Below the pieces are notes generated by a model that was not told the DNA's origin, made no database searches, and saw only the letters and a list, made by a program, of their open reading frames with translations. A DNA stretch of 64,000 nt from Gemmatimonadaceae bacterium (GTDB lineage Bacteria; Gemmatimonadota; Gemmatimonadetes; Gemmatimonadales; Gemmatimonadaceae). Positions within the stretch are counted from its first letter, which is position 1. Every line of letters starts with the position of its first letter. The stretch lies in contig JAICWO010000001.1 in assembly GCA_025934775.1 (NCBI GenBank), forward strand, positions 310,001 to 374,000. Direction: 5' to 3'. This document shows positions 8,787 through 16,346 of the stretch, piece by piece. A program made the position numbers and the translations under genes.

Positions 8787-10175
8787 CTATCGCGCGCGTT
8801 CGCTGCCGAGCAACATCCAGTACCGCGCCCACGCCTCGAGTCCCTCGTGCAGCCGGTGCACGCGAAAGAACTCGTTCGGCGCGTGATAATCCTCATCCGC
8901 CGTCGAGAACGAGAAGAACACCGTCTCGAGCCCCATGCGCCGTTGGAAGAGCTCGGAGATCGGCACGGTGCCGCCCATCCGCACGACGAGCGGCTTCACG
9001 CCGTACACCGCCTCGAGCGCCTCTGACGCCGCCGCGAGCGCATAGTGGTCGCTCGGGATCCGCGCGGCACGCGCGCCGTGGTCGCCAGGAGTAATCTCTA
9101 ATCGCGTGCCGGGCGGGATGTGCGCCTCGAGATGCTTGCTCACCAGCGCGACGATCTCCGCCGGATCCTGATCCGGCACCAGACGGCAGGTGATCTTCGC
9201 GTGCGCCTCGCTCGGGATCACGGTTTTGCTGCCGGGGCCTTGATAGCCGCCCCACATCCCGTTCACCTCGAGCGTCGGGCGCGTCCACAGCCGCTCGAGC
9301 GTCGAATAGCCCGGCTCACCAAAGGTTGCCGGCGCGCCGATCTGCGCGAGATATGTCGACTCGTCGAACGGGAGGGCGGCGAGGTCGGCCCGCTCGTTCT
9401 CTGGAAGTTCCTGCACGCGATCGTAGAAGCCCGCGACCGCCACCCGGCCGGTTTCGTCGTGCAGCGACGCGATGAGCTGCGCCATCGCGTGGAGCGGATT
9501 CGCGATCGCGCCGCCGTGGCGCCCGGAGTGCAGGTCCTTGCCCGCCGCGGTGAGCGTGATCTCGAGGCCGGCGAGGCCGCGGCTCGCCACGGTGAGCGAC
9601 GGCTCGTCGATTCGCCACATCGCGCCGTCGGCCGAGATCACGACGTCCGCCGCGAGCAGCGCCTGGTGATCGCGGATGAACGCGTCGAGGCTGGGACTCC
9701 CGATCTCCTCCTCGCCCTCGAACATGCACTTCACGTTGATTGGCAGCGCGCCGGCGGTCTTGAAAAACGCTTCCGCGACCTTGATCGGGATCAGCATCGG
9801 CCCCTTGTCGTCCGACACGCCGCGCGCGTAGAGCCGCCCGTCGCGAAGCATGGGCACGAATGGCGGGCTATGCCACTTCTCTAACGGGTCGGCCGGCTGG
9901 ACGTCATAGTGGCCGTAGACGAGCACCGTCAGCGCGCCGGGCGCGCCGAGCCACTCGCCGTAGACGACGGGATTGTGCGGCGTCTCGATCGTGCGCACCG
10001 CGAATGGCCCGGCGCCCGCCAGCTTCCCGGCGACCCAGCCTGCGGCGGCGCGCATGTCGGCGGCGTGCGCGGGATCGGTGCTCACGCTCGGAATGGACGC
10101 GAGCTCGACCAGCTCGGCGAGAATCCGGTCGCGATTCGACTGTAGACATTCTAGAACGCTATCAGGCGGCGTCAC
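8787..10175 (-). CDS. M20-family dipeptidase
   Basis: Zinc-dependent cytosolic dipeptidase of the CNDP/PepV-like M20 group, 462 aa. The metal-site motif VYGHYDVQPADPLEKW, the RLYARGVSDDKGPMLIPI block (bridging Asp) and the EGEEEIGSPSLDAF block (catalytic Glu) are all present. The dimerisation domain includes HSGRHGGAIANPLH, and a late metal His lies in DEDYHAPNEFF. I chose the GTG whose last bases overlap the SDR stop (GTGA) because the homology starts at once (ILAELVELASIPSVST). It is the last gene of a four-gene operon and may hydrolyse a dipeptide or amide released by the upstream enzymes. Confidence 0.92.
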   Translation of the reverse strand: MTPPDSVLECLQSNRDRILAELVELASIPSVSTDPAHAADMRAAAGWVAGKLAGAGPFAVRTIETPHNPVVYGEWLGAPGALTVLVYGHYDVQPADPLEKWHSPPFVPMLRDGRLYARGVSDDKGPMLIPIKVAEAFFKTAGALPINVKCMFEGEEEIGSPSLDAFIRDHQALLAADVVISADGAMWRIDEPSLTVASRGLAGLEITLTAAGKDLHSGRHGGAIANPLHAMAQLIASLHDETGRVAVAGFYDRVQELPENERADLAALPFDESTYLAQIGAPATFGEPGYSTLERLWTRPTLEVNGMWGGYQGPGSKTVIPSEAHAKITCRLVPDQDPAEIVALVSKHLEAHIPPGTRLEITPGDHGARAARIPSDHYALAAASEALEAVYGVKPLVVRMGGTVPISELFQRRMGLETVFFSFSTADEDYHAPNEFFRVHRLHEGLEAWARYWMLLGSERAR

Positions 10176-10939
10176 TTGCCACCGTCGATCGAGAGCACTT
10201 GGCCGGTGATCCAGCCCGCGTAGTCGGACGCGAAGAAGAGCACGCCGTGCGCGATGTCGTCGGAGGTGCCGAGCCGCTTGAGCGCGATCCGGTCGACGAG
10301 CGCGCGCTGGCCGTCCTCGCCGTACGATGCCCACTGCTTCTCCGTCGCGGGGTTCGACCGCACGAACCCGGGCGCGATGTTGTTGACGGTGATGCCCCAC
10401 GCGCCCAGCTCGTGCGCGAGCTGCCGCGTCAGTCCGATCTGCGCCGCCTTGGCCGACGCGTACGCCTGGATTCCGGTGAGACTCACACCGAGGCCCGCGC
10501 CGCTCGAGATGTTGACGATCCGTCCATAGCGCGCCGCCTTCATGCCCGGTGCGACGGCTTGAGCAAAGTAGAATGCGCCCGTGACGTTGACGTCGAAGAT
10601 GCTCTGCCAATCTGCCGGCGTGATCTCCTCGAGCGGACGCCCGACCTGGCCCAGCACGCCGCCTGCGTTGTTGACGAGAATGTCCACGCGGCCGGTCGCC
10701 GCGGCGGCGTCGGCAGCGACCGATTCGACGGCTGCCTTGTCGCGCACGTCGACGACGCGGCTCTCGCACGTGCCGCCCGCGTCGGCGCACAGCCGCTGCG
10801 TCTCCGCGACCTCGGCACCGAGCACGTCGCAGCTCCACACGCGCGCGCCGAGTTTGGCGAAGGCGATCGAGATCGCGCGGCCGAAGCCGTGCGCTGCGCC
10901 CGTGACGATCGCCGACTTGCCGCTGAAATCGAAATTCAC
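10172..10939 (-). CDS. Short-chain dehydrogenase/reductase (SDR)
   Basis: NAD(P)-dependent oxidoreductase of 255 aa, classical SDR. The cofactor motif TGAAHGFGRAI is near residue 14, NNAGG in the middle, and the catalytic Tyr/Lys in the YASAKAAQ motif (residues ~150-160). The C-terminal DYAGWITGQVLSIDGG is typical of FabG-like enzymes. The start overlaps the upstream ketopantoate-reductase-like stop by 4 nt. Its substrate is unknown. In this operon it may oxidise or reduce a hydroxy or keto intermediate. Confidence 0.9.
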   Translation of the reverse strand: MNFDFSGKSAIVTGAAHGFGRAISIAFAKLGARVWSCDVLGAEVAETQRLCADAGGTCESRVVDVRDKAAVESVAADAAAATGRVDILVNNAGGVLGQVGRPLEEITPADWQSIFDVNVTGAFYFAQAVAPGMKAARYGRIVNISSGAGLGVSLTGIQAYASAKAAQIGLTRQLAHELGAWGITVNNIAPGFVRSNPATEKQWASYGEDGQRALVDRIALKRLGTSDDIAHGVLFFASDYAGWITGQVLSIDGGK

Positions 10940-11967
10940 GCGGCCGTCTCCGCGTTCGCCATTTCAGCGAGTACGTCGAGGTTCTCGGTCGCGAGCGGGC
11001 GCTCGCCGCGTTCGATGTCGTGAATCAGCTCGACGACGCGGGCCGTGAGCGGCGTCGCGACACCAGCCTCGCGTCCCAGCTCGACGACGATGCCGAGCTG
11101 CGCGTCGACTTCCGTCGGCCGTTTGCGCACGGCGAGGTCGCGCCAGATGCCGCTGTGTGATTTCGCCGAGCGGCGGTTGTGCGCGACGAGCGCATCGAGC
11201 GACGCGAGCGCGGCGCGCGGGGGCGCCGTCGGCGCGTAGGCGTTGGGGTCGAAGCCGTCGAACGACTCGGGCGCGACTCGGCGCGCGGCGGCGACGGCGA
11301 GGATCTCGCGCGCGAGCGCGATGTACATGCCATGGTATTTCGGCATCGCGAGCGCGTCGGCGATCGAGTCGTTGGTGAGCGCGGTCGCGAAGAGCATCGC
11401 GCCGTAGGCTTCCTTGCCCCAGAGAAAGCCCCAGATGTTGTCCGTCACGACCGCACGCTCGTCGAAATCCTTCCATGCGTCGAGAATGGCGATCGCGCGC
11501 GGCGTGACGCGTCCATCGATCTCACCCACCACGACGGCGCCGTGTCCGCCGTAGTGAATGACGCCAGGCTCGATGTAATCCGCGCCGAAGTTCACGAACG
11601 CGCCGACCGTGCGGTCCGCGCCGACGATCGCCGAAATGGTTAGCTCATTCAAACCATTCTGCACCGAGATCACGCAGCCGCGTTCCGTGAGGTGCGGTGC
11701 GAGGGCCCGCGTCGCCGCGTCGGTGTGGTGCGCCTTGGTCGCGAGCATGATCGTGTCCCACGTCCCGGTGAGCGTCTCTGGCGTGAACGCCGGGACTCCG
11801 GCGACGGTGAACGCGTCGATCGGCCCGGTGATCTGGAGCCCGCGCTCGCGAATCGCCGCAACGTGCTCGGCGGCGGTGTCGACGAACGTGACGTCGTGGC
11901 CGGCGCGTGCCAGGTACGCGCCCATCGTCCCGCCGATCGCCCCCGCTCCCCAGACGAGCACGCGCAT
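10936..11967 (-). CDS. Ketopantoate-reductase-family (PanE/ApbA-like) oxidoreductase
   Basis: NAD(P)H-dependent 2-dehydropantoate 2-reductase-family protein, 343 aa. The N-terminal Rossmann motif VLVWGAGAIGGTMGAYLARAGHDV and the conserved TKAHHTDAATRAL and VISVQNGLNE blocks are clear. The C-terminal helical domain has the family Lys in WGKEAYGAMLFATALT. It is about 35 aa longer than biosynthetic PanE. It sits in a catabolic-looking operon with a creatininase-family hydrolase, so a role with another 2-keto acid is as likely as pantothenate synthesis. It starts 8 nt after the creatininase stop. Confidence 0.88.
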   Translation of the reverse strand: MRVLVWGAGAIGGTMGAYLARAGHDVTFVDTAAEHVAAIRERGLQITGPIDAFTVAGVPAFTPETLTGTWDTIMLATKAHHTDAATRALAPHLTERGCVISVQNGLNELTISAIVGADRTVGAFVNFGADYIEPGVIHYGGHGAVVVGEIDGRVTPRAIAILDAWKDFDERAVVTDNIWGFLWGKEAYGAMLFATALTNDSIADALAMPKYHGMYIALAREILAVAAARRVAPESFDGFDPNAYAPTAPPRAALASLDALVAHNRRSAKSHSGIWRDLAVRKRPTEVDAQLGIVVELGREAGVATPLTARVVELIHDIERGERPLATENLDVLAEMANAETAA

Positions 11968-11975
11968 GGCGGCGG

Positions 11976-12680
11976 TCAGTCCCCCCAGCCGTCGCTGAGG
12001 AGCGCGCGCGTCTCCGCCACCGCGACGTCCCAGATGGCGAGCATATCCTCATCAGAACGCTGGTAAAAGCCGCCGTAGTTGCCGTCGCCGAGGTAGGCGC
12101 GGAGCGCCACGGGGTCGAGGAGCCGTACGCGCGCGAGGTCGACCATCGGCCGCTGCTCGACCGGTACGGCGACGTCCGGCAGCCGCGTCCACGGAAAGTT
12201 TTCCATCCACGACCCATGCGACGCGACCGGATCGATCGCCTTCACCTTGTCCCACGTGCGCGGCGCGTTCCACCAGTTGTGAAAGATCACGCGGCAGCCG
12301 GCGTGATCCGCGGCCCACTCCTGCGCGAGCTGCGCGACGGCGCCATTTCCGCCGTGGCCGTTCACGATGAGGATTCTTCGAAAGCCGCTGTGCGCGATGC
12401 TGTCGAGAATGTCGCGCACGACGGCGAGGTGCGTCTCGACGCGCAGCGAGATCGTCCCGGGGAATTCGCGAAAGTACGGGGTGACGCCGTACGACAACAC
12501 CGGGAACACGGGAACGCCGAGCGGCTCGGCCGCCTCGGCCGCAACGCGCTCCGGAAGGATGCAGTCGACGGTGAGGCGGAGGTAGCTGTGCTGCTCGGTG
12601 CTGCCGAGCGGGAGAACGGCGCGGTCGTCGTGCTCGAGGTAGCTCGAGACGCGGTGCCAGTTGGAGTCGGAGATGCGCAT
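11976..12680 (-). CDS. Creatininase-family amidohydrolase
   Basis: Metal-dependent amidohydrolase of the creatinine amidohydrolase superfamily, 234 aa. The metal-binding pattern VLPLGSTEQHSYLRLTVDC (Glu, His and Asp ligands), the VNGHGGNGAVAQLAQ block and the following W-rich segment are characteristic. Family members open cyclic amides or lactams or related bonds (creatinine, FAPy, scyllo-inosose derivatives). It is the first gene of the four-gene minus-strand operon. I prefer the ATG beginning MRISDSNW to an upstream TTG that adds only a Pro-rich leader. The actual substrate is not deducible. Confidence 0.88.
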   Translation of the reverse strand: MRISDSNWHRVSSYLEHDDRAVLPLGSTEQHSYLRLTVDCILPERVAAEAAEPLGVPVFPVLSYGVTPYFREFPGTISLRVETHLAVVRDILDSIAHSGFRRILIVNGHGGNGAVAQLAQEWAADHAGCRVIFHNWWNAPRTWDKVKAIDPVASHGSWMENFPWTRLPDVAVPVEQRPMVDLARVRLLDPVALRAYLGDGNYGGFYQRSDEDMLAIWDVAVAETRALLSDGWGD

Positions 12681-12784
12681 GGACGGTGGAGGCGGCAACG
12701 ACAAACTACGCGGAAGGCCTCGGGCGCGCGACTGTGCGGCGGGGCTGGCTCGGGAATAGCATCGCGACGTTGCTGGCCGAGACC

Positions 12785-12821
12785 AGTTACGAGACGTCAG
12801 TCTCGAGACGCGAGATGCGAG
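12785..12821 (+). repeat. GAGACGCGAGA-type repeat, downstream flank of the four-helix-bundle gene
   Basis: The segment contains GAGACCAGTTACGAGAC just before and within its left end, then GTCTCGAGACGCGAGATGCG. It directly abuts the stop codon of the four-helix-bundle gene. It matches the upstream flank at 13275..13319 in opposite orientation. Confidence 0.6.
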
Positions 12822-13190
12822 TTAGATTGGTTCGGCGATGCTCTCGAGGATCTTACGACGGTAGGCGTAGAGCATCTTCCGGATTTCGACCGTTTCAGCG
12901 TTCAGCCTCTGCCACGAGTCGGGCGCGATCAACTCGAGGTCGCGCGCTTCGATCAGATGGTGTTCAGTCTCATTCGCCGATTTGATGGCGATGTCGAGAA
13001 AGCGCGCGAACTCCTTTTGCGTCGCCGCGCCGCAGCCTTCGACGATGTTCGCCGAGATGCTGCTCGCGGATCGCGTGAGCTGCGCGCGGAGCGCTGCGTA
13101 GCCCGCCCCGAATCCGCGCGACGTTTTGTGGAGCGCGATGGACATCGCGTGCGCACGCTGCCACGCGCGAATCTGCCGGAAGTCCTGCAT
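12822..13190 (-). CDS. Four-helix-bundle protein (23S rRNA IVP / S23-like)
   Basis: Protein of 122 aa of the IVP/S23 four-helix-bundle family, which also includes Avd of diversity-generating retroelements. The start MQDFRQIRAWQRAHAMS and the central LTRSASSISANIVEGCGAATQKEFARFLDIAIKSA signature with ETEHHLIEARDL are diagnostic. The homologous region begins at the ATG chosen here; upstream sequence is repeat-derived. Members are often solitary genes of unknown role or lie within 23S rRNA insertions; no rRNA is near. The gene is flanked on both sides by inverted copies of a GAGACGCGAG-rich repeat, which suggests a mobile cassette. Confidence 0.87.
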   Translation of the reverse strand: MQDFRQIRAWQRAHAMSIALHKTSRGFGAGYAALRAQLTRSASSISANIVEGCGAATQKEFARFLDIAIKSANETEHHLIEARDLELIAPDSWQRLNAETVEIRKMLYAYRRKILESIAEPI

Positions 13191-13274
13191 GTCGTACGCT
13201 ACGCGCCATGCGCCGCGCAACATCACCGATCCAACGCACGCCGCGCCATTGCGCCGCCGTTCCCAACAAAAAGT

Positions 13275-13365
13275 CTCGCGTCTCGAATCTCGCGTCTCGC
13301 GTCTGGTAACTAGTCTCACCCAGCGACGTCGCGATCCACGATTTGCGTCTCGCGCCCTCCGCGTC
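13275..13365 (-). repeat. GAGACGCGAGA-type repeat, upstream flank of the four-helix-bundle gene
   Basis: Read on the minus strand, 13319..13275 is GAGACTAGTTACCAGAC followed by several GCGAGAC units. It mirrors the downstream flank (GAGACCAGTTACGAGAC...). Degenerate units (GCGTCTCGCG, CCGCGTCTCACG on plus) continue to about 13365. Nothing else is visible in the 186-nt gap. Confidence 0.6.
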
Positions 13366-13376
13366 TCACGCACCCC

Positions 13377-13949
13377 TCACCACACCGACGCCCTCTTCGC
13401 CCAACTCGTCCCGGCGTACCTCCCCTCGAACCTCCTCCTCAACTCCGCAAGCTCCTCATGCGCATGACTCCCACTGTACCTCGCCACCCCCGCCCAGTAC
13501 TGCCCCTCCGGCCCCGCATCCGTATGCTCCCGGCCCGACGCAGTCTCGAACCACCGCTCTGCCGTGCGCCAATCCTTCTTCGTCGTCGCGAGATGTCCGA
13601 GCGCCAGCTCGAGCTGTCCGATGAACTCGTCTTCCGGCAGGAACCCCTCGATCCGTCGAATCTCCTTGCCTTCGGGTGAGAGCACGAGCACCGTCGGTGT
13701 CCAGCGAATCGCGAAGCGGTGCCACGCCTGCGGTTGCTGCTTGACGTGCTGCCGCACGGGAACGAACTGCGCATCGATCAGCGCCGTGACCGCCGGCGCG
13801 GGGTACACCTCGGCTTCCAGCCGAGCGCAGCCACTTCAGTTCGGGGCGGCGGTGAAGTCGATGAGCAGCGGACGGTTCGTGCGCTTCGCTTCGTCGAACG
13901 CGGCGTCCACGTCGTGCTGCCATGCGATCTCGTGCGCGGTCGTGGCCAT
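13377..13949 (-). CDS. Selenocysteine-containing thioredoxin-family protein (UxxC, in-frame TGA codon 38)
   Basis: Thioredoxin-fold protein of 190 aa when the TGA at 13838..13836 is read as selenocysteine. The N-terminal part reads EAKRTNRPLLIDFTAAPN, then TGA, then SGCARLEAEVYPAPAV. The TGA therefore falls exactly on the first Cys position of a CxxC redox motif (U38-S-G-C41). Homology continues on both sides: the FAIRWTPTVLVLSPEGKE cis-Pro region and GFLPEDEFIGQLELALG, then a C-terminal helical (TPR-like) segment ending WAKRASVW. GGGAG precedes the ATG by 6 nt, supporting the upstream start. A SECIS-like hairpin follows the TGA. The alternative is a nonsense-mutated pseudogene, but codons after the TGA are fully conserved. 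Likely role is thiol-disulphide exchange or peroxide reduction. Confidence 0.85.
13809..13838 (-). promoter_or_regulatory. Bacterial SECIS element with its UGA codon
   Basis: On the minus strand the TGA (13838..13836) is followed by 10 nt and then CTCGGC-TGGAA-GCCGAG (13825..13809), a perfect 6-bp stem with a 5-nt loop. The loop starts 16 nt after the TGA and has G at its second position. Both fit the published bacterial SECIS rules (loop 16-37 nt from UGA; G in the first two loop bases). Confidence 0.78.
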
Positions 13950-14092
13950 GTGATCTCCCAGTCGCTCGGAGCATGGCGGTCGAGCAAGCCGCGTTCCGTG
14001 TTATCGCGCGATCGCGCGATCGTGCTAGCGCCGGCCGGCGGACTCACGCATTCTCTTGCGGTAGCGCTCCCTCCACTCGATCGAGATCTCAC

Positions 14093-16168
14093 ATGCGTCG
14101 CTCGGCGTCGATGCTCTTTCTCATGGTCGTACTCGCGGCGGCAGCAGCGACGGGCTGTGCCGCTCGCGCGAATGCTCCCTCGCTCGCCGGCGACTGGGAC
14201 GCGTACCTCGCGAGCGGCTCGACGACGAATCCCGGGTTCGAGGGCTGGCGGCGGATGGGCTTCGCGCATTTCGCGTCGAATGACTCCGGCGAGATTCGGC
14301 GTCGCACCGGCGAACCGATCCTCGTTCCCGCGCGTGCGATTGCGCACGGCGATTCCATCTTGCTCACGGGTTCGCGCGCGCAATCCATCGCCGGCGCGTG
14401 GCGGGGCGACACGCTCGTTGGCGTGATGATGTCGAACGGCAAGCCCGCTGGCCGCCGCATCCGTCTCGTGCGGCGGAGCTCTCCGTTCACGATCGAGAAG
14501 AATTACGCGCTATGGCCCGGCGCCGTGTCTGATTCGCAATACGCGGTCACGGAAGACACGCTGGTCTTCATGAAGACGCGCGACGGCGCGCGGCTCGCGA
14601 GCTACATCGCGCGCCCGGCGGGGCAGGGCCCGTTCGGTGTGGTGCTGCAGCGAACGCCTTATACGAGAATTCTGCATCCCGCGGGCCGCTTCTGGGCATC
14701 GCGCGGCTACATCTTCGTCGCGCAGCACGTGCGCGGCCGCGACGCGTCGGACGGCGCCGATTTCGGCGACTACGACACCGACGTGCGCGACGGATACGAC
14801 GCCGTGGAGTGGGCGGCGAAGCTGCCCGGCGCGAACGGCAAGGTCGGACTGATCGGCCACTCCGACGAGGGACGTCTTGCGTGGTACGCCGCAGTGAGCG
14901 CACCGCCGCATCTCGCCGCGATCGCGCCGTCGGCGGCGACGGGCGATCCGTGGCGCATCGTGCCGTACGAGGACATGGTCTTCTCGCCGATCAACGTCGA
15001 TTGGGCTTGTCTGATGCGCGCGCGCACGCTCCAGAACACGAGTGAGCTCGACATCGGCTCGGCGCTCACGCACTTGCCGTTGAGCGATTTGCCGCAGCAG
15101 CTCGGCTGCGGCGACGTGAAGCTGTGGGATCGGTGGATCGCGCATCCAACGCTCGACGCGTACTGGCGCGCGCACGCGGTGACGACGAACATCGCGCACG
15201 TGAAGGCGCCCGTGCTCCAGATCTCCGGCTGGTACGACGATTCGCGCGGGCCGATCGACTATACCAATGCGCTGAACATGGTGCGCGGACACCCGTACAT
15301 CCGACTCGTCATGGGCCCCGGCGCGCACAAGGGCGTCGACTACGTCGCGGGCGATTTCGGGCCGCAGTCCCGCGTCGACACCCGCATGCTGCAGCTCCGC
15401 TGGTTCGACCACTACCTCCTCGGCAAGGACAACGGCGTCGATCGCGAGCCGCCGGTCGACATCTTCGTGTTCGGTGACAACGCGTGGCGGAAGGAAAACG
15501 CGTGGCCGCTCGCGAGGACTGTTGAGACAAATTTTTATCTCTCATCGAACGGTCACGCGAACACGAGCACCGGCGACGGTGTGCTCGACACAGTGCCGCC
15601 GGTCGGCGCAGCGGCGGACACGTTCACGTACGATCCCGCGCATCCCACGCCGTTCCTGATCGACTCGCGCGAGCTCGAGACTTCATTGAACGAGGATTAC
15701 ACATCCATAAACGCGAGCCGGCAGGACGAGCTCGCGTTCACGTCCAAGCCGCTGGCGAAGCCGATCGAAGTCACCGGCCAGATGTCCGCGACGCTCTGGG
15801 CGGCGAGCGACGCAACGGACACCGACTGGGACGTCATGCTGCTCGACGTCTTTCCGGATGGCCACGCCCAACGCGTGCAGGACGGCGTTGCCCGGGCGCG
15901 CTTTCGCAAAGGCTTCGATAGAGCCGTTCCGCTCACGCCGGGAAGCGTCGAGCGCTACGACATCGACGTGTGGTTCACGTCGCGCGTATTCGAGCCCGGC
16001 CATCGGATCCGCGTGACGGTCTCGTCCGCGTTGTTCCCCAAGTACGATCGCAATTTGAACACGGGCGGAAGCAACGAGCGCGACAGCACGTTCGTCGTCG
16101 CGCACCAGCGGCTCGTGCACGACGCGGGGCACCTGTCGCACATCACCTTGCCCGTGATTGCGCGCTGA
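14093..16168 (+). CDS. CocE/NonD-family hydrolase lipoprotein
   Basis: Exported serine hydrolase of the X-Pro dipeptidyl-peptidase S15/CocE family, 691 aa. It starts with a lipoprotein signal (MRRSASMLFLMVVLAAAAATGC, lipobox ATGC); GAGA lies about 6 nt upstream of the ATG. After a ~120-residue N-terminal extension the alpha/beta-hydrolase domain begins (VVLQRTPYTR). The nucleophile is S257 in GLIGHSDEGRLAW. Candidate Asp (GWYDDSRGP) and His (GPGAHKGVD) follow. The C-terminal jelly-roll (PIEVTGQMSATLWAASDATDTDW..., GHRIRVTVSSALFPKYDRN) is typical. Probable substrates are acyl esters or amides. It is divergent from the selenoprotein gene across a 143-nt gap. Confidence 0.88.
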   Translation: MRRSASMLFLMVVLAAAAATGCAARANAPSLAGDWDAYLASGSTTNPGFEGWRRMGFAHFASNDSGEIRRRTGEPILVPARAIAHGDSILLTGSRAQSIAGAWRGDTLVGVMMSNGKPAGRRIRLVRRSSPFTIEKNYALWPGAVSDSQYAVTEDTLVFMKTRDGARLASYIARPAGQGPFGVVLQRTPYTRILHPAGRFWASRGYIFVAQHVRGRDASDGADFGDYDTDVRDGYDAVEWAAKLPGANGKVGLIGHSDEGRLAWYAAVSAPPHLAAIAPSAATGDPWRIVPYEDMVFSPINVDWACLMRARTLQNTSELDIGSALTHLPLSDLPQQLGCGDVKLWDRWIAHPTLDAYWRAHAVTTNIAHVKAPVLQISGWYDDSRGPIDYTNALNMVRGHPYIRLVMGPGAHKGVDYVAGDFGPQSRVDTRMLQLRWFDHYLLGKDNGVDREPPVDIFVFGDNAWRKENAWPLARTVETNFYLSSNGHANTSTGDGVLDTVPPVGAAADTFTYDPAHPTPFLIDSRELETSLNEDYTSINASRQDELAFTSKPLAKPIEVTGQMSATLWAASDATDTDWDVMLLDVFPDGHAQRVQDGVARARFRKGFDRAVPLTPGSVERYDIDVWFTSRVFEPGHRIRVTVSSALFPKYDRNLNTGGSNERDSTFVVAHQRLVHDAGHLSHITLPVIAR

Positions 16169-16182
16169 TTCGAAGAACGCTT

Positions 16183-16240
16183 TACCGCGGGGGCGCGGGG
16201 AGCGCGGAGGGCCTCCGCGCCCCCCGCGCCCTCCGCGGTA
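16183..16240. terminator. Long GC hairpin (TACCGCGG...CCGCGGTA), terminator or dispersed repeat
   Basis: An almost perfect inverted repeat with arms of about 29 nt follows the CocE gene. It begins TACCGCGGGGGCGCGGGGA and ends CCCTCCGCGGTA. The following GTATCAAAAAGG has no T-tract on the plus strand. The CCGCGGAGGGCGCGG vocabulary resembles dispersed repeats in related phyla. Confidence 0.6.
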
Positions 16241-16346
16241 GTATCAAAAAGGTTTGCGTTCGTCTGGGAGACATTATGGCCCCCACGGTATCCGATGTGC
16301 GTGAATGGCTGAGTCACCATTCGCTCGCTTTCACTCACATCACGGA

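Noticed and set aside
10176-10838. N-terminal extension of the M20 frame across the SDR gene
   Set aside because: The extension is an out-of-phase reading of the SDR gene; M20 homology begins at the GTG at 10175.
12822-13190. Diversity-generating retroelement accessory gene (avd)
   Set aside because: The protein fold fits, but no reverse transcriptase or template/variable repeat pair is nearby.
13836-13838. In-frame TGA taken as a nonsense mutation (pseudogene)
   Set aside because: It falls on a catalytic Cys position, the frame stays intact for 153 further codons with family motifs, and a SECIS-like hairpin follows at the required distance.
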